DNA of 41,724 bases from Butyrivibrio sp. (GCA_015056585.1 SVFZ01000033.1:1-41724); one strand, 5' to 3'; counted from the first letter of the stretch, positions 32,714 to 41,724 are shown. The notes: generated by a model from the letters alone, not told the origin. Numbers and translations are program-made.

Positions 32714-33497
32714 AAAAAGTGCATTGGAAAAAAGTTTAAGTACAGAGCAGCTTGATAAGGCTATAGTTATTGTTTCGCCCTCCTTCTATCTGGCAGTAAC
32801 AGGTGGGGCTGTAATGATAGCCGTGTTTTTGTGCTGGGCCTTTATGGGCAGGATACATGAAACCATCTCTGTCAATGGAATTTTTATGAACAGAGATGGG
32901 GTCCATACAATTTATTCCGAGTATGGAGGAACAATTCAGGATATATACATAGATACTGAGGACATTGTACATAAAGGACAGGTAATAGCGTCTCTGACCA
33001 ATGGAAAAAAGATTATTTCGATGTTTGACGGAATAGTTACAGAACATTCCGTGGTGGAAGGGCAGGTTATTGCTGCGGGAGATTATGTGGCTAGGATAGC
33101 TGTCGGTAATCCTGATGATAACGTGGTTATATGCTATGTTCCTGTGTATGATGGAAAAAAGATCAAGACGGGGATGGAGGCAGCTATTTATCCCAGTACT
33201 GCCAATAAGCAGGAATATGGGCACATGAAGGGGAAGGTCAGTTATGTGGATTCCTACGTCACCTCAAGAGCTGAGATTACAAATCAGGTGGGAGTTGTGT
33301 CCCTGGTGGATTCCTTTTTGGAGGAAGGTCCGGTCATTGAGGTGAGGCTGGAACTGGAAAAAGATGCAAATACAGCCAGTGGCTACTGGTGGTCAAGCAG
33401 CAATGGAGAATCTATTGAGATGGTCAATGGAACGATAATCTCTGCAGATATCGCAATTAAGGAAAGAAGACCAATATCCCTTTTATTATCAGATTAG
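32697..33497 (+). CDS. HlyD-family export adaptor (NHLM type)
   Basis: A 266-residue protein with one N-terminal membrane segment (FYLAVTGGAVMIAVFLCWAFMG), then a biotinyl-lipoyl-like part (GGTIQDIYIDTEDIVHKGQVIASLTNG ... FDGIVTEHSVVEGQVIAAGD) and a beta-barrel domain. It lacks the long coiled-coil hairpin of Gram-negative HlyD, as expected for a Gram-positive adaptor. It bridges the ABC exporters to the outside of the membrane. The ATG at 32697 is inside the end of the upstream gene; a GTG at 32685 is an alternative. The ribosome site is weak, so coupling to the upstream gene is likely. Confidence 0.85.
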   Translation: MKELYRKSALEKSLSTEQLDKAIVIVSPSFYLAVTGGAVMIAVFLCWAFMGRIHETISVNGIFMNRDGVHTIYSEYGGTIQDIYIDTEDIVHKGQVIASLTNGKKIISMFDGIVTEHSVVEGQVIAAGDYVARIAVGNPDDNVVICYVPVYDGKKIKTGMEAAIYPSTANKQEYGHMKGKVSYVDSYVTSRAEITNQVGVVSLVDSFLEEGPVIEVRLELEKDANTASGYWWSSSNGESIEMVNGTIISADIAIKERRPISLLLSD

Positions 33498-33525
33498 TTA
33501 TTGGTCAGGGTGAAGACTTTTAAAG

Positions 33526-35670
33526 ATGAGCAAGCGCAGATACGCAAAAACGCCAACTGTCTTCCAAATGGAGGAAACGGAGTGTGGAGCAGCAGCTCTT
33601 TCAATGATTTTAGGATACTTCGGAAAATATCTGCCATTGGAACAGATGCGCATAGAGTGTGGTGTTTCCCGAAACGGGAGCAATGCCAGAAACCTTCTTT
33701 TGGCCGGAAGGAAATTTGGCCTTGAAGTCCATGGATATCGCAAAGAGATCGATGGACTTTTGGAACTTCCTGTGCCCTGTATAATTCACTGGAACTTTAA
33801 CCACTTTGTTGTCTGGGAGGGAGTTAAGAAAGGTGCCTATTACATAAATGATCCCGCCGAAGGAAGGGTCAAACTCTCCTATGAGGAAATCGAAACCTCT
33901 TTTACCGGAGTGGTTCTTACTTTTAAGAAGACTCCTGAATTTGTTCCATCAGGAAAAAGAGAAAGTATACTGGACTTTGTAAAAATGCGCTTAAGCGCCC
34001 AAAGGCAAGCCCTTGCGGCATTCGGCATTCTTGGGGCGTTTCTTATTCTGCCCGGAGTTCTGATACCGGTTTTTTCACAGATTTTTATTGACGGAATATT
34101 GGTTAGTGGTAATACAGACTGGCTTTCAGGTCTTATCATTGCCATGCTCTTTACTATGATCTTCAGAATGCTTCTGACCTATTATCGCGGCATGTTGTTG
34201 TTAAAGCTTCAGAACAAGCTTTCATTTGTATCTGCCCATGAATTTCTTACGCATCTCTTCCGACTTCCAATGAATTTCTTTGACCAGAGATATGCAGGCG
34301 ACCTGGCCAGACGTGTAAATAACAATAACAGTATAAGTATATTCCTTACAAGCGATGTGGCCAGAACTGTAATGAACGTCATGGTTGCCCTCTTTTACTT
34401 GATAATTCTCCTGGTATATAGTCCCATTCTGGCATTGGTGGGAATACTAATTTCCATTTTAAATCTGACTATAACCAGGGTCAGTTCCTATATTATCGGG
34501 GACCTGGCTCTGAAAAGCCAGCAAAATGACGGAAAGCTTTTGGGAAGGCTGTATGCGGGGCTTACAATTTCGGCTACGCTTAAGTCATCGGGGACAGAGA
34601 ATGAGTATTCAGCGAGACTTCAGGGGCACTACGCCGGCAGCATATTGACTGACCAGGAACTTGGAAAACGGCAGGAAATATTGGATGCAATACCGGAAGT
34701 GGGTGAAGAGATCACATCTATACTGATCCTCATATTAGGTGGAATTTTCGTTATTCGAGGGGATATGACGGAGGGCATGTTGGTTGCCTTTGGCAGTCTT
34801 CTTAATTCCTTTATGGAGCCGTTAAATGAGCTTGCCGGTTTTGTTACAGAGATTCAGAAGGCAGGCGCTGACATGAGACGAGTTGAGGACATTATGAAAT
34901 ATCAGGAGGATCCGAGATTTTGCATAAGGGAAAAAAAAGAAATTGATACAAAGCTGGATGGAAATATAGAACTTCAAGACATTTCCTTTGGCTATAGTAT
35001 CCTGGAGCAGCCCCTTATAAAGGATTTTTCCTTCAACATACCCTGCGGTGCATCATTGGCCTTTGTTGGAGAATCGGGAAGCGGAAAGTCAACTATTTCA
35101 AAGATATGCAGCGGACTATACAGACAGTGGAGCGGGAATATTTATATTGATGGATTGAGCCTGGACAGAATACCTGAAGAAGTCCTCTCGGGAAGTATAT
35201 CCTTTGTAAATCAGGATGTGGCACTTTTTTCCGGGACCATAAGAGATAATCTGACCATGTGGAACACTAATATTCCTGAGACAGATATTATAAAAGCGGC
35301 CAAAGATGCATGCATCCATGATTGTATAACTTCAAGACCCGGAGCTTATGACGCTTATGTTTCAGAGGACGGAGCTAACTTTTCCGGAGGTCAGAGGCAG
35401 CGGCTTGAAATAGCAAGGGCGTTAGCAACAAATCCCAGCATTCTTATAATGGATGAAGCCACCAGCGCCTTGGATCCTATAATTGAAAAAGAGATAATGG
35501 ATAACATAAAGCGACGTGGCTGTACCTGTATTATTGTTGCTCACAGGTTGTCGGCGATTCGGGACTGCGATGAGATCATAGTCATGGAGCACGGGGAAAT
35601 TGTACAGCGGGGAAGCCATGCAGAGCTTTCCCGGATTGATGGGGCATACAGGAATCTAATTAATGCTTGA
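33526..35670 (+). CDS. Peptidase-containing ABC exporter (C39; NHLM ABC1)
   Basis: A 714-residue PCAT. Residues 1-140 are a C39 peptidase: VFQMEETECGAAALSMILGYFGK with catalytic Cys20 (and Gln14), His93 in NFNHFVVWEG and Asp109 in YINDPAEG, all three present. A six-helix membrane domain spans ~150-440. The nucleotide-binding domain has Walker A GESGSGKST, signature FSGGQRQRLEIARAL and Walker B ILIMDEATSALD. The family cuts leaders after Gly-Gly and exports the cargo, fitting the ELVAGG of the precursor at 30381. It starts 28 bases after the HlyD gene with a poor ribosome site. Confidence 0.95.
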   Translation: MSKRRYAKTPTVFQMEETECGAAALSMILGYFGKYLPLEQMRIECGVSRNGSNARNLLLAGRKFGLEVHGYRKEIDGLLELPVPCIIHWNFNHFVVWEGVKKGAYYINDPAEGRVKLSYEEIETSFTGVVLTFKKTPEFVPSGKRESILDFVKMRLSAQRQALAAFGILGAFLILPGVLIPVFSQIFIDGILVSGNTDWLSGLIIAMLFTMIFRMLLTYYRGMLLLKLQNKLSFVSAHEFLTHLFRLPMNFFDQRYAGDLARRVNNNNSISIFLTSDVARTVMNVMVALFYLIILLVYSPILALVGILISILNLTITRVSSYIIGDLALKSQQNDGKLLGRLYAGLTISATLKSSGTENEYSARLQGHYAGSILTDQELGKRQEILDAIPEVGEEITSILILILGGIFVIRGDMTEGMLVAFGSLLNSFMEPLNELAGFVTEIQKAGADMRRVEDIMKYQEDPRFCIREKKEIDTKLDGNIELQDISFGYSILEQPLIKDFSFNIPCGASLAFVGESGSGKSTISKICSGLYRQWSGNIYIDGLSLDRIPEEVLSGSISFVNQDVALFSGTIRDNLTMWNTNIPETDIIKAAKDACIHDCITSRPGAYDAYVSEDGANFSGGQRQRLEIARALATNPSILIMDEATSALDPIIEKEIMDNIKRRGCTCIIVAHRLSAIRDCDEIIVMEHGEIVQRGSHAELSRIDGAYRNLINA

Positions 35671-35693
35671 ATCAGGAATTCAAAGGTGAATGC

Positions 35694-38243
35694 ATGAATG
35701 ATGTGAAGCATCCAAAATATCATATAAAGGGCGGCGAGATTTTTGTCACTAAGGAGGCAGGAAAAGTATACCGCGTGGTAGAGGGCAGTGTACTTGTGTT
35801 TGTTGCGCGCTTTTTTAAGGGGAAACCCGGAAGGAGATTGTTTCTTGCGCAATTTGAAGAAGATGCATTAATACCAGGATTTGCATGCACTGACGGCGAA
35901 GAAGAGTTTAAGTTTATTTTTGTGGCTCTGGAGGAAGCTGTATTTGAAGAAACCTCGGAAAGAAGAAATTTTGCCGGGGACTTCGGACTATCTTTATCTG
36001 ATGAATCTGAGTTTGAGAGCGGGATTATTGAGTTCTACAGACTAAATGCCGTAAGAGAAGAGGGCTACATATATAAGATCAGCAAGGGAGCGGAAGATAC
36101 GAGAAAGCAGTCAATTGATATGATAAAGCAGGTCTTTGACTGGCAGGATGAAAAATTCTATGGAAAGAATATGCCTTCGGGAAACAGGCTTTATGACTGC
36201 GCTTCATTGCTGTGTATCAGGGAAAAGATACAGATCGCTCCCAAGGAAAAGATTACAAAGAGTTCCGGGAAAGACTTCACAGTGGAGGATATTGCCAGAG
36301 TATCTCACTTTGTCATGAGATTTATAAAGCTGCCTGATGGCTGGTACAAAAAGGACTGTGGCTCTTTTCTTGCATTTAGAGAAGATAATGGCTCTCCGAT
36401 ATGCATGCTTTCAAGCCGCAGCGGCAAGTACCGGGCCTATGATGGAAGCAGCGGCAAATATACAAGAGTTGATAAAGGTCTTGCGGAAAAAATAAATAAG
36501 CAGGCCATAATGTTCTACAGACCTTTTCCTGACAGAAAGATAAGTTTGCCGAGCCTTATTGCATTTGGCTTTGGCAAAGTCTATCCCTCTGATATTATTC
36601 GCGCTGCCATTCTTGCAGTCCTGGGAGTATTGATAGGCCTTCTGGTGCCGACTTTTAATGAACTGATTTATGACAGATTTATTCCACTGGGAGATACCGG
36701 CGGTCTCTTACAGGTAGGACTCATAATACTGGCTTTTTCTCTTGGGAATATTGTATTTACTGTCGTGAAAAATCTTTCTATCTTCAGATCCATGAGCTCA
36801 ATGGAATATGCGGTTCAAAGTGCAACTATTGACAGGCTCTTTAATCTTCCGGAGAGTTTTATCAGGCAGTATGATTCCGCTGTGCTTGGAGGAAGAGCCA
36901 TTGGAATTTCAAGAGTGTATTCCATTGTTTCAGAGAGCGCGGTGAGAAGTGTTCTTTCTGCGCTGTTATCTCTGGCATATATTACCAGAATGGTTAATTA
37001 TTCAGGCGTCTTGACTCGATGGGCAGTTTTTATGCTGGGTATTTCCGCCTTTGTCAGTTTATATATTGGCATAAAGCAGGTCAGATATGAAAAAGAGAAG
37101 ACTAAGGTGGATCAAAGAGCGGATTCTTTTATGTTCCAATATATCAGTCGTATCGAAAAAATAAGGCTCAGCTCCGCGGAGGATCGTGCGCTGGTTCAAT
37201 ACCTGAAGGAAATGATAAAATCCGGATACCTTAATTACAAAAAGGAAAAGCTCACGGTACTGGCGGAGGTAATCATAGAGGCTTCCGGGCTTGTTTTTTC
37301 AATGGTATTCTATTGGCTTATGATAAATAAGGAACTGGGGCTTAGCATAGGTTCTTTCATGGGATTCATCGTGGCTTTTGGCTCACTCTACGGGGCTGTA
37401 TTTGAGATTATTCAAAACTTCTTTGTCTATAATAAGGTGTATCCCCTGTATGAAATGGCAAGGCCGATTCTTGAGACCCTGCCGGAGAATATTGAGGACG
37501 CCAGAATTCCTGATGAGATAACAGGAGAAATAGAGATAAATAACGTTTCCTTTGGCTATGGGGACGGTCAGGTCGGGGTACTAAAGGACATCAATCTTCA
37601 CATAAAAAAAGGTGAGTATATTGGAATCGTAGGTTCATCCGGAAGTGGAAAATCAACTCTCCTAAAGCTCCTTTTGGGGTTTGAAAAGCCTCAAAAAGGG
37701 AAAATATACTATGACGGACAGGATATAGATGAGCTTGATAAAAGAGAACTCAGAAAGAAATTTGGCGTAGTTCTTCAGGAGGGAGGTCTTATTGGTGGCG
37801 ATATCTATGATAACTTAACAATTACCTCGGCTGACTGTACCATGGAAAGGGTGAATGAGGTCGTTGAGCAGGTAGGGCTGATGAAAGACATATCGGAAAT
37901 GCCAATGGGACTGTACACCATGATAAATGAGGAAGGAAGGACCCTGTCGGGGGGACAGATCCAAAGGATCCTCATAGGAAGAGCCATAATGGGAAAACCC
38001 AGGATAATCTTCCTGGATGAAGCCACCAGTGCGCTGGATAACGTCACACAGAGCCAGGTTATAGAGACCCTGGAAAATATAGACGCCACGAAGGTTGTCA
38101 TTGCCCACAGGCTTTCAACTGTGGTTAATTGCGACAGGATCATAGTTATGGATGAAGGAAGAGTAGTTGAAGAGGGAACTTACGAAGAACTTATGAGTAA
38201 AAAGGGCAGGTTCCATGAGCTAGCTGCAAGGCAGGTTGTTTAG
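35694..38243 (+). CDS. NHLM-type ABC exporter with N-terminal regulatory domain (ABC2)
   Basis: An 849-residue protein. The first ~130 residues resemble a cupin or cyclic-nucleotide-binding-like beta barrel (GGEIFVTKEAGKVYRVVEGSVLVFV). A poorly conserved ~170-residue region follows, then a six-helix membrane domain (~300-580) and an ATPase with GSSGSGKST, LSGGQIQRILIGRAI and IIFLDEATSALD. This layout is the second ABC protein of NHLM/NHLP export systems; it has no C39 peptidase and probably forms a heteromeric exporter with the upstream PCAT. The start at 35694 follows AAAGGTG; the longer frame begins with TTG at 35667. Confidence 0.88.
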   Translation: MNDVKHPKYHIKGGEIFVTKEAGKVYRVVEGSVLVFVARFFKGKPGRRLFLAQFEEDALIPGFACTDGEEEFKFIFVALEEAVFEETSERRNFAGDFGLSLSDESEFESGIIEFYRLNAVREEGYIYKISKGAEDTRKQSIDMIKQVFDWQDEKFYGKNMPSGNRLYDCASLLCIREKIQIAPKEKITKSSGKDFTVEDIARVSHFVMRFIKLPDGWYKKDCGSFLAFREDNGSPICMLSSRSGKYRAYDGSSGKYTRVDKGLAEKINKQAIMFYRPFPDRKISLPSLIAFGFGKVYPSDIIRAAILAVLGVLIGLLVPTFNELIYDRFIPLGDTGGLLQVGLIILAFSLGNIVFTVVKNLSIFRSMSSMEYAVQSATIDRLFNLPESFIRQYDSAVLGGRAIGISRVYSIVSESAVRSVLSALLSLAYITRMVNYSGVLTRWAVFMLGISAFVSLYIGIKQVRYEKEKTKVDQRADSFMFQYISRIEKIRLSSAEDRALVQYLKEMIKSGYLNYKKEKLTVLAEVIIEASGLVFSMVFYWLMINKELGLSIGSFMGFIVAFGSLYGAVFEIIQNFFVYNKVYPLYEMARPILETLPENIEDARIPDEITGEIEINNVSFGYGDGQVGVLKDINLHIKKGEYIGIVGSSGSGKSTLLKLLLGFEKPQKGKIYYDGQDIDELDKRELRKKFGVVLQEGGLIGGDIYDNLTITSADCTMERVNEVVEQVGLMKDISEMPMGLYTMINEEGRTLSGGQIQRILIGRAIMGKPRIIFLDEATSALDNVTQSQVIETLENIDATKVVIAHRLSTVVNCDRIIVMDEGRVVEEGTYEELMSKKGRFHELAARQVV

Positions 38244-38261
38244 GCATAATGGGTGAATTCA

Positions 38262-38270
38262 TGCTATAAT
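38262..38270 (+). promoter_or_regulatory. Extended -10 promoter of the diguanylate cyclase gene
   Basis: TGCTATAAT is a perfect extended -10, 19 bases after the exporter stop. The -35 is weak. It would uncouple the cyclase from the export operon. Confidence 0.6.
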
Positions 38271-38318
38271 ACCATATATACATGCCTTTTTAAACGTCCA
38301 TTGTCTATGGAGAAGAAT

Positions 38319-39668
38319 ATGACTAAGAATAAAAGTGTTATTCTGGGTATTATTACATTCATAATTACTTTGATCATCACATCCGCTTTTGCTGTAATTT
38401 ATCTTACGGTGACTTCGGGCTCAAGAAAGGAGAAGGCTTCTTTCATAGCAAGGTCTGTATCAGACAGAATTGAAGCTGAGATTGACACCAGAGAATTTAT
38501 AACAAGAGTGTTTGAGATAACGATAAATGGAAATAATACCATGATATCCTCGCGGGAGTTTGAAAAAATGGCTTCAGAGCTGTTTGATGACTATCTCGAC
38601 GTGGTGGATATTTCATTATCTCCGGATGGTTACGTGGCAGAGGTTTATCCTGCTGGCACCGGACTGGAAGAGGGGATGAATCTTTTTGCTGATGAACTGG
38701 GTGGACTATATGCTGACTATAGCAAGATGTCACAGGTTCCTGTCATTATTTCGCCTACTACATTAATTGACGGAACCTATGGAGTTATTATAAGGCGTCC
38801 TGTATTTTTAAAGGACGAATCGTTCTGGGGGTTTGCTTCTGTTACCCTTAATCTTAATTCTTTTTTGACTAACATAGATATTCAAAGACTGGCGCAGGAA
38901 GGCTATGAGTACAAGCTCGTCAGCAATAACATCATAACAGGTGAAAACACAGTGATAATCGAGCATTCTGAAAAACCGCTCAAATCACCGGTAGAATCCA
39001 TGATCAGTACTGTGGGCGGTGGAGTCTGGTATCTGACAATCGCTCCGACGAATGGGTGGATACATCTGTATGAGGCGCTGGCGGCATTTGCCATTGCACT
39101 TATAATAAGCACGCTATCTGCTCTGTTTATGTATGCGTACATGACCATGAAAGCAAATGCCAAGGAGCTTGAGGTGCTTTCCTACAGGGATGCACTTACC
39201 AATCTTTACAATCCAAGAAGTTATCATGAACATATGGAAGAACTTTCCAAAAAGAAGCTCCCTTATGGTCTTGTATTTATGGATCTCAATGACTTTAAAA
39301 AGGTCAATGATACCTATGGACATGAAACCGGGGATGCTCTCCTTAATATAACAGCCAAGAGATTACAAAACAGCATCAGGGAAAAAGACAGGGCCTTCAG
39401 GATTGGCGGTGATGAGTTTGTGGTTGTTCTCCACGGCGCTCACGACAAGAAGTTCTATGAGAGTGTCATGGACAGAATGAGGCAGAATGTGGCCCGTGAA
39501 GTAGTAATTGGGGAAATCAGACTCAACGTATCAATCAGTGCCGGATATGCCAGATGCCCTGAGGACGGAACAAAGCTTGAGGACGTTGTAAAGAAAGCTG
39601 ATGAAGAAATGTACAATAATAAGAGAATGATAAAGGCCCAGAGAGGACAATCTGAATCTTCCAGATGA
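38319..39668 (+). CDS. Membrane diguanylate cyclase with CHASE-like sensor
   Basis: A 449-residue membrane protein. The N-terminal segment VILGIITFIITLIITSAFAVIYL and a second near residue 260 (LYEALAAFAIALIISTLSALFMY) enclose an extracellular domain of ~215 residues resembling CHASE. The C-terminal GGDEF domain has YRDALTNLYNPRSYHE, LMDLNDFKKVNDTYGHETGD, and FRIGGDEFVVVL with intact GGDEF (363-367). The RxxD inhibitory site (Arg354-Asp357) is present, so it should make cyclic di-GMP under product feedback. The start at 38319 follows TGGAGAAG. The next gene begins 10 bases later. Confidence 0.9.
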   Translation: MTKNKSVILGIITFIITLIITSAFAVIYLTVTSGSRKEKASFIARSVSDRIEAEIDTREFITRVFEITINGNNTMISSREFEKMASELFDDYLDVVDISLSPDGYVAEVYPAGTGLEEGMNLFADELGGLYADYSKMSQVPVIISPTTLIDGTYGVIIRRPVFLKDESFWGFASVTLNLNSFLTNIDIQRLAQEGYEYKLVSNNIITGENTVIIEHSEKPLKSPVESMISTVGGGVWYLTIAPTNGWIHLYEALAAFAIALIISTLSALFMYAYMTMKANAKELEVLSYRDALTNLYNPRSYHEHMEELSKKKLPYGLVFMDLNDFKKVNDTYGHETGDALLNITAKRLQNSIREKDRAFRIGGDEFVVVLHGAHDKKFYESVMDRMRQNVAREVVIGEIRLNVSISAGYARCPEDGTKLEDVVKKADEEMYNNKRMIKAQRGQSESSR

Positions 39669-39678
39669 TTGGAGCATA

Positions 39679-41331
39679 ATGGCAAGCGGAACCTACGATA
39701 CAATTAACAGAATATTTGATACCTTCGCAGTTACCTCAAGGAGCCGCTATGTCTATGTCTATGACATGGAAAAGAACATTTCGCGCTGGTCTTTAAATGC
39801 GGTGGACTATTTTGGACTTACCGGCGAATATATTTACAATGCGTCATCTGTCTGGGCAAACAGGATACATCCGGAAGACAGAGACAAGTATAATGAATAT
39901 ATAAGTCTTGTTTATGCGGGTAAAAAGGTAGGCCCCAACATAGAGTACCGTGCCAAAAACAAAAACGGCGAATATGTGGTGTGCTCCTGCAGAGGCGTGG
40001 TCATAAAGGACTACTCCGGAAATCCAGTATTTTACGCCTGCTCTATCATCAATAAAGGTATAGTTGACAACAACGATCCGATCACTCTTTTGCCTAATCA
40101 GTATGAGATGCTCAATTATATGAGGCAGCTCAAGATGCAGAAAAAAGTTTATACGATCCTTATGATCAATTTTATTGACTTTGGAGATATAAACAGACGA
40201 TATGGATATGCAATCGGAAACAATATCCTTAGAGCAACAGCCACCAAGCTGCTGCAGGATGTCAAGGAACAGGGAAGGGTATACCGAGGGGACGGAACAG
40301 TTCTTGCCGTGATAACTGAACTTATGACCCTGGATGAGGTAAAAAAGTTCTATGGCAGAATGAGGAGCTTTACAAGAGAAGCTCTTGCGATAAACGGCAA
40401 AAAAGTCGGCGCGGAGATTGGCGGCGGTGTTATTATCGCCACCGACTTTAACGTGGATGAACATTCGATATATACAAGTGCCAAGTATGCACTGGATTTT
40501 TCAAAGACTCAAAGACATGGAAACCTTATTATTTTCCATAATGACGAGCTGGACAATAAAAAGAGTAACATTGAGCTTGTAGATGCTGTAAGAAGCAGCG
40601 TTGTAAACAGGATGGAAGGCTTCTTTCTGGAGTATCAGCCTATTGTGTCTTCGGTAGACGGAAGACTGGTGGGAATGGAAGTGCTTCTGCGCTGGCAAAA
40701 AGAGCCTTATGGAGTTGTTTCTCCATCTGAGTTTGTGCCATGGCTTGAGCAGGATCAGGTTTTTTATAACCTTGGAAATTGGATTCTGGAGACTGCTCTT
40801 AAGGATGCCCTGGAAATCAGACAGAATATTAAGGATTTTTATCTAAGCGTAAACCTTGCCCTTATGCAGCTCGAAAGATCTGAGTTTCGAACTACGCTTA
40901 TAGATATACTAAGACGAACCGGATATCCGGCGACGGGGCTTTGCCTTGAGCTTACTCAGGGCAGCAGGCAGCTGAGCGTTGAGCACCTAAAGAGCCAGGT
41001 TGAATTCCTTAAGTCCTGTGGCGTAAGGATAGGACTGGATGTGGCTGATTTTGCTTCTTTGGACTATGTAAGGCATTTCCCGGTTGACCTTGTTAATATA
41101 GTTCCTGCGCTGACAGATGGTATCGATCAGAATATAACCAATAAATACGTTATTGAGACTATAACAGCATTTACACACAGGCTTCGTATAAGAACCTGCT
41201 ATACAGGGATAGAAGATGAGGAGACTGCCAAGATAGCCAGACAGTTCCCGGTATCCGACCTGATGGGCTACTATTATGGAAGACCCTGCAAAATTGAGCA
41301 GTTCAAAGAGCTGGAGCTGTACAAAGTGTGA
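39679..41331 (+). CDS. PAS-GGDEF-EAL protein with degenerate catalytic sites
   Basis: A 550-residue soluble protein. Residues ~20-125 form a PAS domain (ending YRAKNKNGEYVVCSCRGVVIKD). A GGDEF-like domain follows in which the active loop reads VYRGDGTVLAVI, not GGDEF. The C-terminal EAL domain reads GMEVLLRW in place of EAL, keeps VNLALMQL and LELTQ in altered form, and has LDVADFASLDYV where DDFG is expected; the catalytic Lys position is Asn (VDLVNI). It should be enzymatically inactive and may act as a cyclic di-GMP or nucleotide-binding effector. GGAG precedes the ATG. It probably works with the active cyclase just upstream. Confidence 0.88.
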   Translation: MASGTYDTINRIFDTFAVTSRSRYVYVYDMEKNISRWSLNAVDYFGLTGEYIYNASSVWANRIHPEDRDKYNEYISLVYAGKKVGPNIEYRAKNKNGEYVVCSCRGVVIKDYSGNPVFYACSIINKGIVDNNDPITLLPNQYEMLNYMRQLKMQKKVYTILMINFIDFGDINRRYGYAIGNNILRATATKLLQDVKEQGRVYRGDGTVLAVITELMTLDEVKKFYGRMRSFTREALAINGKKVGAEIGGGVIIATDFNVDEHSIYTSAKYALDFSKTQRHGNLIIFHNDELDNKKSNIELVDAVRSSVVNRMEGFFLEYQPIVSSVDGRLVGMEVLLRWQKEPYGVVSPSEFVPWLEQDQVFYNLGNWILETALKDALEIRQNIKDFYLSVNLALMQLERSEFRTTLIDILRRTGYPATGLCLELTQGSRQLSVEHLKSQVEFLKSCGVRIGLDVADFASLDYVRHFPVDLVNIVPALTDGIDQNITNKYVIETITAFTHRLRIRTCYTGIEDEETAKIARQFPVSDLMGYYYGRPCKIEQFKELELYKV

Positions 41332-41400
41332 TTATTGAACGAATTTTAGAGAACCGCATATACTGCCGGATTCGAGATAAATATCTGGTTGGAGGCATGA

Positions 41401-41724
41401 ATGAGCAAAACCTTTAAGTACATACAAAATGAGGATGTACTAAGGACTTTTACTGAGCTGAAAGATACAACGCTTACTGAAAGACCTTTAGTTATTGCGC
41501 GCCATGGAGATTACACCCTTCTTTTGGAAAACCGCGGAGAAGATGCCCTGGGACTTAAAACTTTGAATACCGAAAAGGACAAGGTGGTCTCTGAACGTGT
41601 CTACTACGTATCAAAGACCACAAACGAGCTTGTATCGAGAGGTGTTCGCCATGCCTGTCAGAAGATGTCGGAACTTAGTGACGAGGATGTTAACCGCAAG
41701 CGTTTTCAGATATGGAAGTGGTAT
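41401..41724 (+). CDS. Unrecognised protein, N-terminal part (cut by window end)
   Basis: ATG at 41401 follows TTGGAGG by five bases and the frame stays open to the last base, giving 108 residues beginning MSKTFKYIQNEDVLRTF. The sequence has no signal peptide or membrane segment and is rich in charged residues (LENRGEDALGLKTLNTEKDK). I do not recognise the family. It runs in the same direction as the cyclic di-GMP genes, 69 bases after the EAL gene, and may belong to that operon. A competing ATG four bases upstream gives only six codons. Confidence 0.6.
   Translation, partial: MSKTFKYIQNEDVLRTFTELKDTTLTERPLVIARHGDYTLLLENRGEDALGLKTLNTEKDKVVSERVYYVSKTTNELVSRGVRHACQKMSELSDEDVNRKRFQIWKWY

Noticed and set aside
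39844..40464. 206-residue minus-strand open frame opposite the PAS-GGDEF-EAL gene
   Set aside because: It is antisense to a clear coding gene, has no ribosome site or recognisable motif and low-quality composition; a shadow frame.
1..41724. CRISPR arrays, insertion sequences, prophage genes or integration sites
   Set aside because: No regularly spaced repeats, transposase, integrase or phage structural genes were found; the single tRNA gene has no adjacent duplicated 3' end.

Overview
The window looks like the chromosome of a rumen or gut Firmicute of the family Lachnospiraceae, most likely Butyrivibrio or a close relative. The basis is the density of plant-polysaccharide enzymes, the MsmK/Ugp-type sugar ABC transporter, the infC-rpmI-rplT operon with an L20-type leader and an AUU start, strong AGGAGG ribosome sites, and families typical of that group (NHLM exporters, TetM-like GTPases, GGDEF/EAL proteins). 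This is an inference from gene content; no 16S rRNA is present. No transposase, integrase, phage gene or CRISPR array was seen.

Layout. 1-252: end of a GH9 cellulase. 314-2182: divergent GH36 alpha-galactosidase, followed by a lone tRNA-Trp on the minus strand. 2554-4173 (minus): two GNAT acetyltransferases behind a consensus promoter, a 36-codon small ORF and an intrinsic terminator, resembling an attenuation leader. 4408-6312: lipoprotein GH13 amylase with a crowded control region. 6456-9785: HAD phosphatase, oligoendopeptidase F and a VanZ-like protein. 9782-11282: IF3/L35/L20 operon. 11370-15887: PepD dipeptidase, TetR regulator and a classical GH36 alpha-galactosidase. 15977-16288 (minus): DUF1858 protein. 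16406-20154: ArsR-type regulator followed by a TetM-like GTPase fused to a YacP/Rae1 NYN ribonuclease. 20315-21757: GT26 glycosyltransferase fused to an initiating-transferase-like membrane module. 21848-24277: leuS with altered editing and KMSKS motifs. 24483-28693: ABC importer (ATPase, two permeases, lipoprotein). 28873-30228: RNase J-like metallo-beta-lactamase protein.

The most unusual region is 30381-38243. A protein with a Nif11/NHLP-like double-glycine leader ends in a Hint (intein/Hedgehog-type) autoprocessing domain. It is followed by a homospermidine-synthase-like enzyme, a short HlyD adaptor, a C39-peptidase ABC exporter and an NHLM-type second ABC exporter. Leader cleavage after Gly-Gly and Hint cleavage at Cys164 would release a 23-residue amphipathic peptide with an activated C-terminus. 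The polyamine-enzyme homologue next door suggests, speculatively, an amine donor. This is the best candidate for an undescribed system.

38319-41331: an apparently active CHASE-GGDEF diguanylate cyclase, then a PAS-GGDEF-EAL protein with degenerate catalytic motifs. 41401-end: start of an unrecognised gene. A 27-bp palindrome (half-site ATGTTNRRGAATG) recurs at 266, 6397 and 21779, each time between a stop codon and the next gene.
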